The translations under genes were made by a program, and so were the position numbers. A DNA stretch of 26,370 bases, taken from Apostichopus parvimensis. Its lineage: Eukaryota > Echinodermata > Holothuroidea > Aspidochirotida > Stichopodidae. The notes under the pieces were generated by a model. The model saw only the letters and a program-made list of their open reading frames with translations, searched no databases and was not told the origin of the DNA. The first letter of the stretch is position 1. Every line of letters starts with the position of its first letter. Shown here piece by piece: positions 1-10,012 of the stretch. The stretch lies in NCBI GenBank assembly GCA_000934455.1, contig KN882372.1, positions 158,621 through 184,990 on the forward strand, written 5' to 3'.

Positions 1-100
1 AACAGTTATAAAACTTCCAGCCTCCACGGGAATTCGAACCCCCGGGTATTCCACTTTATATGCTAACCAACTCGAAATCATTAGCGAATCCTAGGCCAGA
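1..100 (-). repeat. tRNA-like SINE fragment in an MTMR9 intron
   Basis: Read on the minus strand, GAGTTGGTTAGCATA (around 75-61) resembles a tRNA A box/D arm and GGTTCGAATTCCC (around 40-28) a B box/T arm, at tRNA-like spacing. The acceptor-stem 3' side (GTGGAGG) has no pairing partner and the anticodon arm does not fold, so this is a tRNA-derived repeat head or tRNA pseudogene rather than a tRNA gene. Confidence 0.45.
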
Positions 101-3100
101 TCACGAAAGAGATACTTTAAGCAGACTCTGTTAAATGCATAGGAAAGTAAATATTTTAGAAATACAAATATATATACATACATTAACCATTAAGAAACAT
201 GTTCTACCTTTGGACTTTGCTGCAACTGCAGAAGAGTATGACCTGGTGTCTATTATATACCCTCTACGGCCAATTCCAAGAGCAGCATTGAGCAGTTTCT
301 CATCCTCTCTACAACGTTTGGAGTTACCACCAGTCAGTGGTTGGCTACTTCTCATTATGACAGTCTGTAAAGAAACCAATCATAAGCAATCTTTACTAGC
401 ACCATATCACTCCAACCATTCTTCTCACGTACATGGTGTAGTTCAGATGATATAACAAACCTGCTTCACTTAGGTATTTACATCAATAAATGTGATATAA
501 CCAGAGTCTGGCATCCAAGATGAGTGGTTGGTATACACTCTATGCATAATCGCCAAGAATATGTTTCTTCCTCCATTTCTTGTTTTGCCTACATGACACT
601 GTTAGTCACAGAAATACTACATCCCATGCTTAGGAAAATATTATGCAACAAAAACATCAAAACAAATTTCTTGAAAAGCATTGTGAACTGAAAAAAGGGA
701 GTAACAACGACCGCCAAAAAACATTACCAGGTTTCAGGTATCAATGATCAACCTGTATGTTTGATATTAGAGCCGTGGGCATGGCTTTGGTGGAGGTCTT
801 ACAAGAAATGTTGTCACAAGAAAAAAGCTGGTCTAGAAATACTATAGTCCTGACTAACAAAATTCAGTAAACAGGGGAATATCAAAGGCACGAAGAAACA
901 TTTTAAGTCCATTACCCATCATTTTTCAGCAAGTAAAACTTTATAATAATTCATGTCACAAACTGTTAGTTTTTCTTCTTTAGTCAGCTCAGTACATTAA
1001 GTCCTCATTATATATGTGGTTGTACTTCTGTTCATTAAACTCACATCATGTTTCTTGTGTAAGTAGCTCAGAATTGGGAATCTTCCTCCACTTCTGAAGG
1101 CAGCAGCTTTCTTTAGAATCTCATCATCAACAGTCTTTGGAACCACAATCGCTCTGGGGTAGGTCGGACTCACCTAGGGGGCAAAAACAGCAAACCTTTA
1201 ATCATTATTCCATCTCATTATTCTCTCTTTATTGAACATAAAATTCATTCAAAGTGGATACCACCGAGTTGTCTTGAATAAATAAAGTTTTCATCACACG
1301 TATTTAACATGACAATTTGCAACCTGTGTAATATTTGTCCAGAAGATGTTTTGCACATACAGCAGATAGAAAACTTTATCTGCTGTCCACTTCACTCAAC
1401 CACTGCTGGTCAGTTTTTATTGTGATATAATTAGATTAAAGATGACATATATTAGCCGTAGGTTAAGTCGGCAGTATTGTATCAAGGATTTTATAACTTA
1501 GGTTCGATGGATGCACTATCTCCAAAATGTTTGTCTTGCCTCTGAAAGCTTGTGTCCATGCAGTCCACCATCAACACTTTTCTACACAGGAACACAGCAA
1601 CATTTATCATAATGACCCCTGACAGTAAATGGGCTTGTGTGCAACAAAAGTGTTTATAGTGACAGCCTTTAATGTGCACAAAAAAAATGAAACAAAACAA
1701 AATCAAATGATATAACTAAAATAGAACAAATTGGATTGTCAAACTGTAAAGCGGGGATTACTGGCGTAGACTATTTACTAGTGTTTGCACAGGGTATCCG
1801 GGTACCCACCCGACGCGACACTACTCAGTTCCTAATTTATTACCCGAATCCTACGCAAAGTGTGATTTTTTTTTACTTAGTGTGGTGTTAGGCTACCATG
1901 TGGTCGAAGATAACAGCAATAACGAAAGTATTCCATGGATATCTTGTCACTGCGTCAAAATTTCAGCTAATAAACAGATGGTTAGGCTAGATTACCCCAT
2001 TGACTTAGTGTGGGTGTTAGGCAACCATGTGGTCGAAGATAACAGCAATAATGAAAGTATTCCATGGATAAATTTTAACTGCGTCACAATTTCAGCGAAT
2101 AAACAGATGGTTAAAACTAGATTTCCCCATTGACTTAGTGTGGTGTAGGCTACCACGTGGAAGATCTTGAAAGAATTCTCACAAAAAAAAAAATACTGAA
2201 TGTTTCCAGACAATGGTAAGGGACTATTAGCCAATCTCAATCACAGGAATTTTGGAAAAGCATCATTATCTATTTTTAGCATGAAAATCTCTGTAATAGA
2301 AATGTTGTTAACTCTGTAACAAATCATTACAACCTGCAGTTGATTTTTATGATTTTATTCGTTTGGAAACATTCATCTGTAAGAAATTTTGTTTCTTTCC
2401 AGAAGAAATTGTTGTTGTCTTAAAAAGATAAAAATTATATTTGCATTCAAGAATAATGTGGTTTCAATGTTTTGCATATAGGTCTAGTAGTGAGTGTGTG
2501 AACTTGGGGTTAGTTTTTCAAGAGAAAAGTTTTGTGTCCTTCATATGCAAGCAGTTTGCAAATTTTGTGTCCCTGGCTAAGATCTCGCATCCCAGATGCA
2601 GAATCCTGCATTTGTAACAATGCTGGGCTGAAACTTCATAGTCTATGTGAAACTCAGATAAGCTTTCACTGAATAAATTTTCTAGTATTCTCATACTATC
2701 CTACTACTGTTTTAGTTGTGCAAGCTACTCACCTCAAAGTCTTCATTTACATAGCTCAACCTCCAGTTGTCACTCTTAATTCTTGTGAGTTCACTTTCAG
2801 GCTGAAAAGCTAGCCAACCATCTTCCAACTTTTCAAATGTGCTTCGATAAAAGAAAGGATAGGTCATCTTCACAGATTCTGGAATGACAGGAAGTTTGTC
2901 AAATTGAGTTCAATATTTCTAAAGAAAGCAGAAAGCCAAAATTCACCTTCTTTGTGATCTTAAAATGGATCTTAAAAGGATCTTCAAATGATAAGCGCCA
3001 GACATTCTCTGTGTACATATACAACTTCTACAGTGAAAGCAGTAACAATTTTTTTGTTCAGGTTGAAGATTCAGTATTTATGATTTTGTACAAATATGAG

Positions 3101-5661
3101 CAGTATAACACGATGTGATAGGATGATAGATAACTGACCATCAAAATGCTTCTTACAAATTAATAGTTTTGATAAAAGGAAGATGTGCCCCTCGTCGACC
3201 AGCTTGATGACTGGATATTTACTTCTACTTGATTATCTAAATTTTTGGACCATAATATTATCATCCAACATGATCAAGAGCATTTAACATAAAAGCAATG
3301 AACTTGACACTTTCTGACATCTGGATGGTATGATGGTAGAGCCTAAATGGGATTCAAAAGAAATATTTAAACATGATCACTCACCTGATTTATCCTGTTT
3401 AAACATTATATTTATAAATACTGTAGGTTAGTAGACAAATGATCCATCACTTGATCTTAATGGATTCTCAATATGTAGTCAATTTCAAATTCTTTCAGCA
3501 TGTTGAAAATCAGGGCAAGACAGCAAGAGATGAAGAAGAAACTTGCAAGCCCGATAGAATGATATAAGATTGCAGTACTTACGCAAGGATGACAGATTTT
3601 CTATTGAACTAGCCACATTTAAACATTCTTCCATGCTGGGAATGTCAAGTTGTATCACCATGAAGTTCTTGCAGTAGAGAGTAAGTTGACCTGTGGAGCC
3701 AATGAACTTCTTCTCTAGGTAGTCTACCATCATGTGTAGTAGCTGGAGAAAGGAAAGATCAAAACAAACCAAGCTAGCTAGCAATTGATATATGATATAA
3801 GCTAGCTATATATAAGCTAGCTATATATTGATATAAGCTAGCTATATGTCGTCCACTGATTTCCTGTGCTTGCCGGTTAACAAAGACAGTAAGTAAGAAA
3901 AACACATGAGGTTCATTATGCCCAACAAAACACTCTGAGACTAATTAAAAGGGAGTAGCGAGCTAAATGACACCTGTAGATGTGGTAGTATACGAGGTAT
4001 GCTATGATTGTGCAGTGATATATGTAAGGAAGTAGTAATATGAAGGCTAAACAACTCTACCTATTGGTTAACAATCCATAAAACATTACTTTGTTGACAA
4101 GACACAAGATGCTGGAATAACTGCAACACATAGCTTGCTACAGACAAAGACATCATATTTTCAATTAACTAGAATTCCTTTACGGTCTTAGCTCAGCGCA
4201 TTCCATTATGTTTAGGGTCAATGTTTGCCTTAAGTCCGAACAGATTAGTACTACTTTATGCCAAATGTGTCTGCAATTTCACAGCCTAAACTAGTAGCAA
4301 AATTAAGACCCACTAAAGCAGGGGTGGGCAACCTTTTTGAATGAATGGGCCAGCTGTAAGGAGTGAAAAATTGACTGGGCCGCACCTTACCAACGATCTG
4401 CTGTTGATTTCAAACCTTTGATTCCGAGAACTTTCAAGCAATTGTTGTGTGTACTTAATCTGTATTCACAAAAACATAATGTCAATACAGTACAGTTGAT
4501 AATTAATGGGGATAATAGGCCTACCTGACAGCATCATTTGTGCCGATCAATTCTAAGCAGCTAGCTCGTTTTTTGTGATGATGTTAAATACAGTACTAGA
4601 CTGATTTTTTTGTTTTTCTTGAGACATCTCACAGGCTGCAAAAAAATCACTGGCGGGCCGCATGTGGCCTGTGGGCCGTAGGTTGCCCATCCCTGCACTA
4701 AAGTATATGTTCTTATGGATACATGGGTATACATTCAGCTGTGAATGTATGAATGATATGTCCACACACACAGATAGTCAGAGTAAGCTATGCAAAACTG
4801 TATAAAGGAGTTTCAATATCAATAAATGATAACTCGCCAAAGTGAATGCTCATTCCTAAAGATAATGTGGCAATGAAATATTTAGAAACTGAGATAAATA
4901 CCTCAATAAATGAGTGGTTTTCTGACTAATTATTAAAATATTAAAGACGCCACAAAAAATATCATAAGTTCTTAATTACTGCTGGGATACTTCAATGCCA
5001 AGACCCTTTGATCTGAACAAGTGAATACTATCTTCATGGTTAAATAAGTAGGTATAAAGATCTCAATTCTATTACCAGAATATCTTCAATCTCTAATATA
5101 AAAATATGAATTTTTTGTGTTTTGGTATCTCTATTTCAATAATGAGTTCCTTACCAATATCAAGAAACAAAACTAATAAAGCAAGATATTTATTTCAGCA
5201 ATGTCACCTTAGGGGCTGGATACATTAATTCATGTTCAACATCTATCTTCTGATTATCTTAATAGAATATTTCAGACTCACACATGATATAACTGTGCAG
5301 ATGAAAACTGGTATAACAACTCAGCTACATTACAGTATTTTACTGTGATGTTATTAAGGCAGCCAGAGTGTAAAGCACGTAGTCTCTACCAACAGAAAAA
5401 ATACATATTCAGATATAATAGCCTGGGCTATTAAAGGAGAAAAATAAATCAGTACTGAGGCGAAATGTTTGTTTAATATTCCTTTCATTTAATATCTCAC
5501 CCAAAGTTCTTCAGTATTGGCTTTTCTAGATGAAAGTATAACATGGTGACCAGTCACACAGAGGGTGCCCTCTACTGGTGGATGGAATGGTTGATGAAGC
5601 TTAACTCCGTCTAATTTGGGTGTCTTGATGAACTCTACAAATTCCATGGCATCAAACTCAG
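1..5661 (-). CDS. MTMR9: MTMR9, myotubularin-related protein 9, five 5' coding exons (3' part outside window)
   Basis: MTMR9 is an inactive member of the myotubularin family of phosphoinositide 3-phosphatases; in vertebrates it binds MTMR6 and MTMR8 and raises their activity on PI3P and PI(3,5)P2 at endosomal membranes. Coding segments, read leftwards, are 5647-5501, 3742-3583, 2878-2733, 1173-1045 and 364-208. All junctions are GT-AG and the phases agree (0, 1, 0, 0, 1), giving about 246 uninterrupted residues against roughly 550 in human MTMR9. Residues 1 to about 120 are the PH-GRAM domain (MEFVEFIKTP, EGTLCVTGHH, QLDIPSMEECLN); the rest opens the phosphatase-like domain (YPFFYR, GGRFPILSY, RSSQPLTG, GYIIDTRS). 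The P-loop that is degenerate in MTMR9 is not in the window. Recognition rests on residue-by-residue similarity to vertebrate MTMR9; MTMR6/7/8 fit less well. Confidence 0.95.
208..364 (-). CDS. MTMR9: MTMR9 coding exon 5
   Basis: 157 bp with acceptor TTTACAG upstream of 364; the donor at 207 is GTAGAA, weaker than the gene's other donors. It enters in phase 0 and leaves in phase 1 after AAATCCAAAG-type codons. The translation has TVIMRSSQPLTGGNSKRCRE, DEKLLNAAL and GRRGYIIDTRS, all conserved in vertebrate MTMR9. The next exon would start with the Gly codon completed across this junction and lies left of the window. Confidence 0.94.
365..1044 (-). other. MTMR9 intron, no other feature seen
   Basis: 680-bp intron between coding exons 4 and 5. 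AT-rich, with scattered stops in all frames and no repeat or RNA feature that I recognise. Confidence 0.8.
1045..1173 (-). CDS. MTMR9: MTMR9 coding exon 4
   Basis: 129 bp, 43 codons, phase 0 at both ends. The acceptor CCCCCTAG precedes 1173 and the donor GTGAGT is 1044-1039. The encoded segment runs VSPTYPRAIVVPKTVDDEIL, then KKAAAFRSGGRFPILSYLHK. It holds the conserved GGRFP-LSY block at the start of the myotubularin phosphatase-like fold. The exon itself begins with GTGAGT, so a donor-like word sits directly after the acceptor; conservation shows it is read as coding. Confidence 0.93.
1775..2190 (+). mobile_element. Truncated hAT-like repeat with an internal 129-130 bp tandem repeat
   Basis: Starts with TTACTAGTGTTTGCACAGGG followed by GGGTATCCGGGTACCC, the kind of terminus seen in hAT-family elements. 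The same family ends in reverse at about 19860-19942. From 1875 to 2150 a unit containing TTGACTTAGTGTGGTGTTAGG, trimmed here to its key words ACTTAGTGTGGTG and ACCATGTGGTCGAAGATAAC, repeats about 2.1 times at 129-130 bp spacing. Similarity to 19142-19350 stops at GAATTCTCACAA near 2186; no right-hand terminus is found. It lies in the MTMR9 intron between coding exons 3 and 4 and encodes no transposase. Confidence 0.6.
2733..2878 (-). CDS. MTMR9: MTMR9 coding exon 3
   Basis: 146 bp, too short and too close to intron stops to show as a long open frame. The acceptor CATTCCAG precedes 2878 and the donor GTGAGT is 2732-2727. It enters in phase 1, completing a split CAA codon, and leaves in phase 0. 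The translation contains MTYPFFYRSTFEKLEDGW and WRLSYVNEDFE, matching the linker between PH-GRAM and the phosphatase-like domain of vertebrate MTMR9. Confidence 0.93.
2879..3582 (-). other. MTMR9 intron, no other feature seen
   Basis: 704-bp intron between coding exons 2 and 3. I see no coding, RNA or clear repeat signal in it. Confidence 0.75.
3583..3742 (-). CDS. MTMR9: MTMR9 coding exon 2
   Basis: 160 bp with acceptor TCTCCAG upstream of 3742 and donor GTAAGT at 3582-3577; it enters in phase 0 and leaves in phase 1. It encodes LLHMMVDYLEKKFIGSTGQL and then the hallmark VIQLDIPSMEECLNVASSIE of the second half of the PH-GRAM domain. No frame damage is visible. Confidence 0.95.
3770..3847. 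repeat. ATATAAGCTAGCTATAT tandem cluster
   Basis: Three near-identical copies of the almost palindromic 17-mer ATATAAGCTAGCTATAT plus an AAGCTAGCTAGC start, separated by ATTGATAT-type spacers. It is intronic, just upstream (transcript sense) of the acceptor of MTMR9 coding exon 2. The same AGCTAGCT/TATAAG words recur in the satellite at 8193-8862. Confidence 0.7.
4319..4695. mobile_element. Non-autonomous hAT-like element, 377 bp, with 8-bp target duplication
   Basis: The ends are CAGGGGTGGGCAACCT and the reverse of CAGGGATGGGCAACCT (15 of 16 match). Both sides carry the identical 8-bp CACTAAAG (4311-4318 and 4696-4703). An 8-bp duplication plus a CAGGG(G/A)TGGGCAA end is diagnostic of the hAT superfamily; mammalian Charlie-type elements have near-identical ends. 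The subterminal regions are rich in GGGCCGC. No transposase is encoded. It sits in the intron between MTMR9 coding exons 1 and 2. Confidence 0.92.
4704..5500 (-). other. Rest of MTMR9 intron, no feature seen
   Basis: About 800 bp of AT-rich intron between the hAT-like element and coding exon 1, with no recognisable coding or repeat structure. Confidence 0.7.
5501..5661 (-). CDS. MTMR9: MTMR9 exon with start codon
   Basis: The acceptor CTTTCAG lies just upstream of 5661 and the donor GTGAG starts at 5500. The ATG at 5647-5645 sits in a strong context (GCCATGG) and aligns with the vertebrate start MEF. It opens 49 codons ending at TGG, in phase 0. The exon leader stays open in the same frame upstream of the ATG, so an upstream exon could add residues (see 9871-9964). 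The encoded segment is the first half of the PH-GRAM domain, with VEGTLCVTGHHVILSSR and TEELW clearly conserved. Confidence 0.95.
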
Positions 5662-5804
5662 CTGAAAGAACACAACAGACATGAAATACATTAAAAACAA
5701 GAGCCAAACTGGCAAATATGGTTCCTTGATTGGTGGTTAAAGTGTTGTATGTCACCACTTAATATCATTGTAGATAAAAATGGATGCAGTTTGAGGCACA
5801 CATG

Positions 5805-6330
5805 TACCAGCTTTTAACCAACAACTGTGAACATTCCAAGTTTGGAGACAATTCGATTTAAGGTTACAGTAGGTCATTGCAAATACAATTTTAAATTTTA
5901 GCCCCTCCCCAAAAGTTGGGCTCGATAAAATTTCGCACCTATTTGGTTCAATCAAACTGGCTCAAAAATACATTTGCCCTACTAGGATTGAACCCCAAAA
6001 GGTGTGGGCCCCACAAATTCAGGCCCAAAGAATGTGTCCCAAAATGCATTTGAGGTTAAAATAAAATTGGGCCCACCCAGTCCAAACATGGGCCCGCAAC
6101 TCTTTGGGCACAGATGGTTATGAAACATAAATGCCAACATGTAACAGCTATTAATCAACAACTGTATACCAAGTTTGACTGAAACCCAACTTAAGGCCCA
6201 AAAAGGAGGCCAGGAATTTTTTTGGGCCCAGGAAGTCTCCAAAAATTTTGGCCTACATTTAATAACTATTAACCAACAACTGAATACCAAGTTTCGCTTA
6301 AGGTTGCAGATTTATTGCAATGTAAAGGAT
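5805..6330. repeat. Three copies of an AACAACTG-CCAAGTTT intronic repeat
   Basis: A degenerate motif, (T/A)A(C/T)CAACAACTGTGTACCAAGTTT shortened here to its key words AACCAACAACTG, CCAAGTTTG and TTAAGG, occurs near 5815-5870, 6147-6195 and 6270-6310. GGGCCC-rich stretches (6005-6110, 6195-6235) lie between the last two. It reads as a decayed dispersed or tandem repeat; the short open frames on both strands here have no recognisable protein content. Confidence 0.5.
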
Positions 6331-7339
6331 TTTGTGTTTGACTCCATAACCTCATTAATAAGGTCAACGCCAAAATCAATACTGCGCACCTTATCACTAT
6401 AATACATCTACTGTACATAGCAAGTATGAGAAATATCCATAATTCCTTTGTTGATTTATTGTGGACCCAAGTAAGTGTCACCGATGCACACACAGACCAC
6501 CAACCTGACTGCATAGGTTCCTTTGCTTCCAGCAAGTAACCAAAACCAACCAGTATTCAATTCAATGAATATTCCAGTAACAGAGAAAACTTCTCCACAA
6601 TGTTATGGAAAGCCAGAAGGACAACGATTAAAATAAGATTTTATTCGATGATAATAATTCAGTCCCTGATAATAATAAGAAAATACACAATGATAATTAT
6701 CGAATAAAGGATACTATGATAACTTCTCACGATATAAACCACATGCATATATATCCATATGAATTTGCATATGCATATTACTCATAAGACAGACCTTATG
6801 ACTCACAAACAGGTTAGCTGATTGTTATGTTTCACTGTTGTTGAGTGTTTCATGCGAGTGACGCAATTTACTCATATAACCAATCACAACTTACGATACA
6901 GAAGTGTAAATTATCAGGTCCACATAATCTAGGCTAGCTTCACCACTTATCACAGATATTAGCTTTTTCTTCCTGATGGTGGCATACTCCTATTAGAGTC
7001 TATATCAATCCGCCTAGATGTTCTCCTATCTCAGGAAAAGTGCCAAAATGCAGTAGGAAAACATCTTTATTGATGCTTTATCAATCAGGATCTGGTTTCT
7101 TATGGCTTGCATTTTGAAGAGCATGAATGGAAGTACATGTGGTGCAAAAATTGGGTCGATTTAGGCAATTTTAGACCCCGCCCAGGAGCAGCGTAGGAAA
7201 ATTGTTACTGAGTGAAGAGTTTGTTTACAAGTGCAGAAAACTTCAGGCTCTGATAGCAATAAATCTGCATGGTCATAATACAGAAAACTGATGGTGCCAT
7301 GAAAGGCCAACTTGTCAGCTATCCAGTGATGGGTAGCGT

Positions 7340-7866
7340 TTGTCCATGAGGAGTCTAAGGATTTCTGCAAACCATGTTCTGCGCGGCCAGATCGGGGCTA
7401 TGAGGATTACCTGTCCCCTGGAGCGTCTGATCTTCCCCACTACTTGATCGATCATGCACAGAGGGAGGAAAGTGTACGCTTCTAGGAAGTCCCAGGAGAC
7501 AGCCATGGCGCCTGTCTGGAAGGCTTTGGGATGGTACCTCCCGGAGCAAAACATGTGAAGTTTGCTGTTCTGGGAGGTTGCGAAGAGGTCTATGAGAGGC
7601 TTGCCCAGGACAATGAAGATCGTGTCGCATGTACCCTGCCCTAGGGACCATTTGTTGGGGGTCCATGCGGCCCCTGGATAGGGCGTTCGCCACGATGTTG
7701 TCTTTCCATGGAATGTGGGAGGCACGCAGGGTGATGTTGGCTTCCTTGGCAGCCATGAGGACTTCCCACGTCAACCAGTAGAGTTTCTCAAAGTGAGTTC
7801 CCCCTTGACAGTTGATGAAGATGACCACCGTAGTGTTGTCGCTGAAGATCATCGTTCGGGTGGCCC
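7340..7866 (-). pseudogene. Degenerate DIRS-type retrotransposon pol fragment (RNase H and downstream region)
   Basis: The minus strand from 7852 encodes an RNase H segment (SDNTTVV at residues 4-10, NCQGGT at 14-19, RASHIPWKDN at 43-52, ALSRG at 57-61). Homology then continues in another frame from about 7667 down to 7345 (KPLIDLFATSQNSKL, GKIRRSRGQVILIAP, WPRRTWFAE). The switch falls near a run of five C/G at 7657-7661. This order, RNase H followed by the DLFAT and LIAPxWPxxxWF motifs, is typical of DIRS-like tyrosine-recombinase elements. The usual Asp of the A-D-x-L-S-R motif is Asn here, and no reverse transcriptase, recombinase or terminal repeats are present. The piece is dead and much richer in GC than its intronic surroundings. 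Confidence 0.8.
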
Positions 7867-8192
7867 ATTATAGAGGGTGCACAGTGTTAAAAGGTTACCA
7901 GTTATTCTAGGCATGGTAGGTAGAGGGTGCTAAGGTTGTGGGGAGACAGGTAAGTGAGGAAGGAAGTAAATACTGTAGGAACTGTATGGAGCTTGGGTTA
8001 TGTCGCAATCTACATTTGCGAAGATGACATCAGGTTCTCTACTGTTCAAAGTATATTGAATTATCCATCCTAAACCAAAAATTCTTTCTCTGTCAAACGC
8101 AACATAAGCGTTCTCACATTTAGAAAACAGGTTTGGAAATTATTGATCGTTTTGTAAGGTAACTTCTAAGGGCTACCAGAAAATTCTTTTTT

Positions 8193-8862
8193 TAGCTAGC
8201 TATAAGAACTGTAGCTAATAACTAATAAGTACAAGTAGCTAATTTTTAATAGCTAGCTATAGTACTGTAGCTTACTTCAGGTAGCTAAGTTTTAATAGCT
8301 TGCTATTAAAACTTAGCTACTTGAAGTAAGCTACAGTAGTATAAGTATTATAAGTTTTAATAGCTCTATAAGTAAGTAGCTTACCTCAAGTAGCTTACTA
8401 CAAGTAGCTAAGTTTTCATAGCTAGCTATAAGTAATGTAGCTTACTTCAAGTAGCTTACTATAAGTAGCTCATTTTAAATAGCTCACTAAAAGTAGCTTA
8501 TTTCAAATAGTAAAGTTAAGGTAGCTAAAGTAACATTAAGTAGCTAACTTCAAGTAGCTAAGTTTTAATAGCTAGTAATAGTACTGTAGCTTACTTCAAG
8601 AAGCTAAGTTTTAATAGCTAGTAATAGTACTGTAGCTTACTTCAAGAAGCTAAGTTTTAATAGCTAGTAATAGTACTGTAGCTTACTTCAAGAAGCTAAG
8701 TTTTAATCTATAGCTAGCTATAAGTACTGTAGCTTAATACAAGTAGCTTACTATAAGTAGCTCAGTTTAAATAGCACACTATAAGTAGCTCATTTTAAAT
8801 AGTAAAGTTAAGGTAGCTAAATTAACATTAAGTAGCTAACTTTAAGTACCTAAATTTTAGGA
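8193..8862. repeat. AGCTA-rich satellite array with 46-bp units
   Basis: About 670 bp is built from words such as AAGTAGCTAA, TTTTAATAGCTA and ACTGTAGCTTACTTCAAG. Three consecutive 46-bp units are essentially identical (starts 8591, 8637, 8683). A larger block (GTAAAGTTAAGGTAGCTAAA with flanks) recurs at 8465-8550 and 8757-8843, a 292-bp offset, indicating higher-order structure. It has no coding content. It lies upstream of the first MTMR9 coding exon, probably in an intron. Confidence 0.9.
8263..8338. repeat. Near-perfect 37-bp-arm palindrome within the AGCTA satellite
   Basis: The arm 8263-8299 (starting TACTGTAGCTTACTTC and ending TTTTAATAGC) is the reverse complement of 8302-8338 with one mismatch and a TT centre. 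Satellite units therefore face each other here, so the DNA could extrude a cruciform or the RNA a long hairpin. Confidence 0.9.
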
Positions 8863-9870
8863 GCTCATGTTATGGGCACTGATTTTGGGCAACTTTCAAC
8901 AGGGTTGAATGTTCATTTTCAGAGCAAAATGTGCATTTCACCAGCTTTGCTTGGATTTTTTTTTTTTTTTTAAATGAAAAATTGCCTGTGTGATAGAAAC
9001 TTGGAAGTTTGCAGACTGACCGAGCATGGAGCTAATGTATAAATCAACAGCAATATTATTGTCACAGCGGTCTGTGAACATGAAAACCCAATACCATAGC
9101 AACTAGAAGATCAGACAGTATATAAGCTGTTAACCCTTGCAATGTTCTCTTTATCACACAAGGTTGTTGCTTCTTACTAGTTAACATGGATGCAGAATTA
9201 AGTGCAAGCAAAATTATATATAAAACCTGGCACATCAAAGTGATCTCGCAAGAATAATTTAAATTGAAAAGGTTTAAAATCAAATTCCAGGATTTGGGTC
9301 ACAGTTAGCATACCAACTGTTTGAATTGCTATTTAAAGTTAAGTTGAATAAAACAAAGCCATTTGAAAATGGTTTCTCCTCCTAACTTCCAAAAGTTGAC
9401 AAAATGATGACAGTGCTGTGATACTATGACTATATGAGCACTTCAAAACAACAGAGAATGACCAAGGGCATACATTACTGATATATTTGCCTTCAGAAAA
9501 TCCAGGTTTTTGTATGAATTGCAAGGTGGTTGGATTAAAATAATATGTTGAAACAGGTCTTCATGTTAGAACTGAATTTATAGTGTTGATCACTACTACA
9601 CTATGCGATTGTAACAACCATTATGCAAGAACAGGCCATAGAACCATTTGTCCATAGTAGGATCAGACAATACAGTTGGCAGTTTCATTCCATTTAATTC
9701 TATTTTACACACTAAACAGTTCAATCCATAAATACACACAACATTGTGCACAGAGGCTGACATGTTATCAAATGCTATCAATTAAAACTTGTTAAGTTAC
9801 ACTGTACGCCAAGTGTAATCACTATAACGGTTTGAACAGCTGACATATATACACTGTGAGAGCTACCTAC
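8863..9870. other. Non-coding stretch, no gene seen
   Basis: About 1 kb of AT-rich sequence with a poly-T run at about 8957-8971. Short open frames occur on the minus strand but have no conserved content. Confidence 0.7.
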
Positions 9871-9964
9871 CTGCTGATGGCATTATTGCACACATCCCTT
9901 TCAACAGCTTTTGTTCTTCTCCCTCAAATGTAATCAAGTGAAATAATCTTCCAAATACGACGAG
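9871..9964 (-). other. Possible 5' exon and promoter-proximal region of MTMR9
   Basis: On the minus strand a segment runs from an acceptor-like CTTAG (next to 9964) to a good donor CAG|GTAGGT (9870-9865). It may equally start at a TSS nearby: an inverted CCAAT (GATTGG read on the minus strand, near 9990-10000) lies just upstream. Its last base joined to the first coding exon at 5661 gives an open frame reading into the MTMR9 ATG, with two extra in-frame ATGs (MCAIMPSA...). The frame agreement could be chance (about one in three, times the chance of no stop). RNA evidence is absent. Confidence 0.3.
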
Positions 9965-10012
9965 CTAAGCCATATGTTGGTAGACCAACCATCATCCAAT
10001 CAAAGATCACCT

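Noticed and set aside
28-75. tRNA gene on the minus strand
   Set aside because: A- and B-box-like words are present, but the acceptor and anticodon stems do not pair, so it is a tRNA-derived repeat at best.
135-455. 106-codon plus-strand frame
   Set aside because: It is the antisense shadow of MTMR9 coding exon 5.
1882-2133. 83-codon frame with an internal duplication (HVVEDNSNNESIPWI twice)
   Set aside because: It is a read-through of the 129-bp tandem repeat in a transposon fragment; no codon-level conservation beyond the DNA repeat.
5982-6290. 102-codon minus-strand frame rich in Phe, Trp and Pro
   Set aside because: It derives from GGGCCC-rich intronic repeats; no conserved motif and no splice context.
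8591-8728. Three identical 46-bp units resembling a CRISPR-like array
   Set aside because: Units are contiguous without unique spacers and lie in a eukaryotic satellite.
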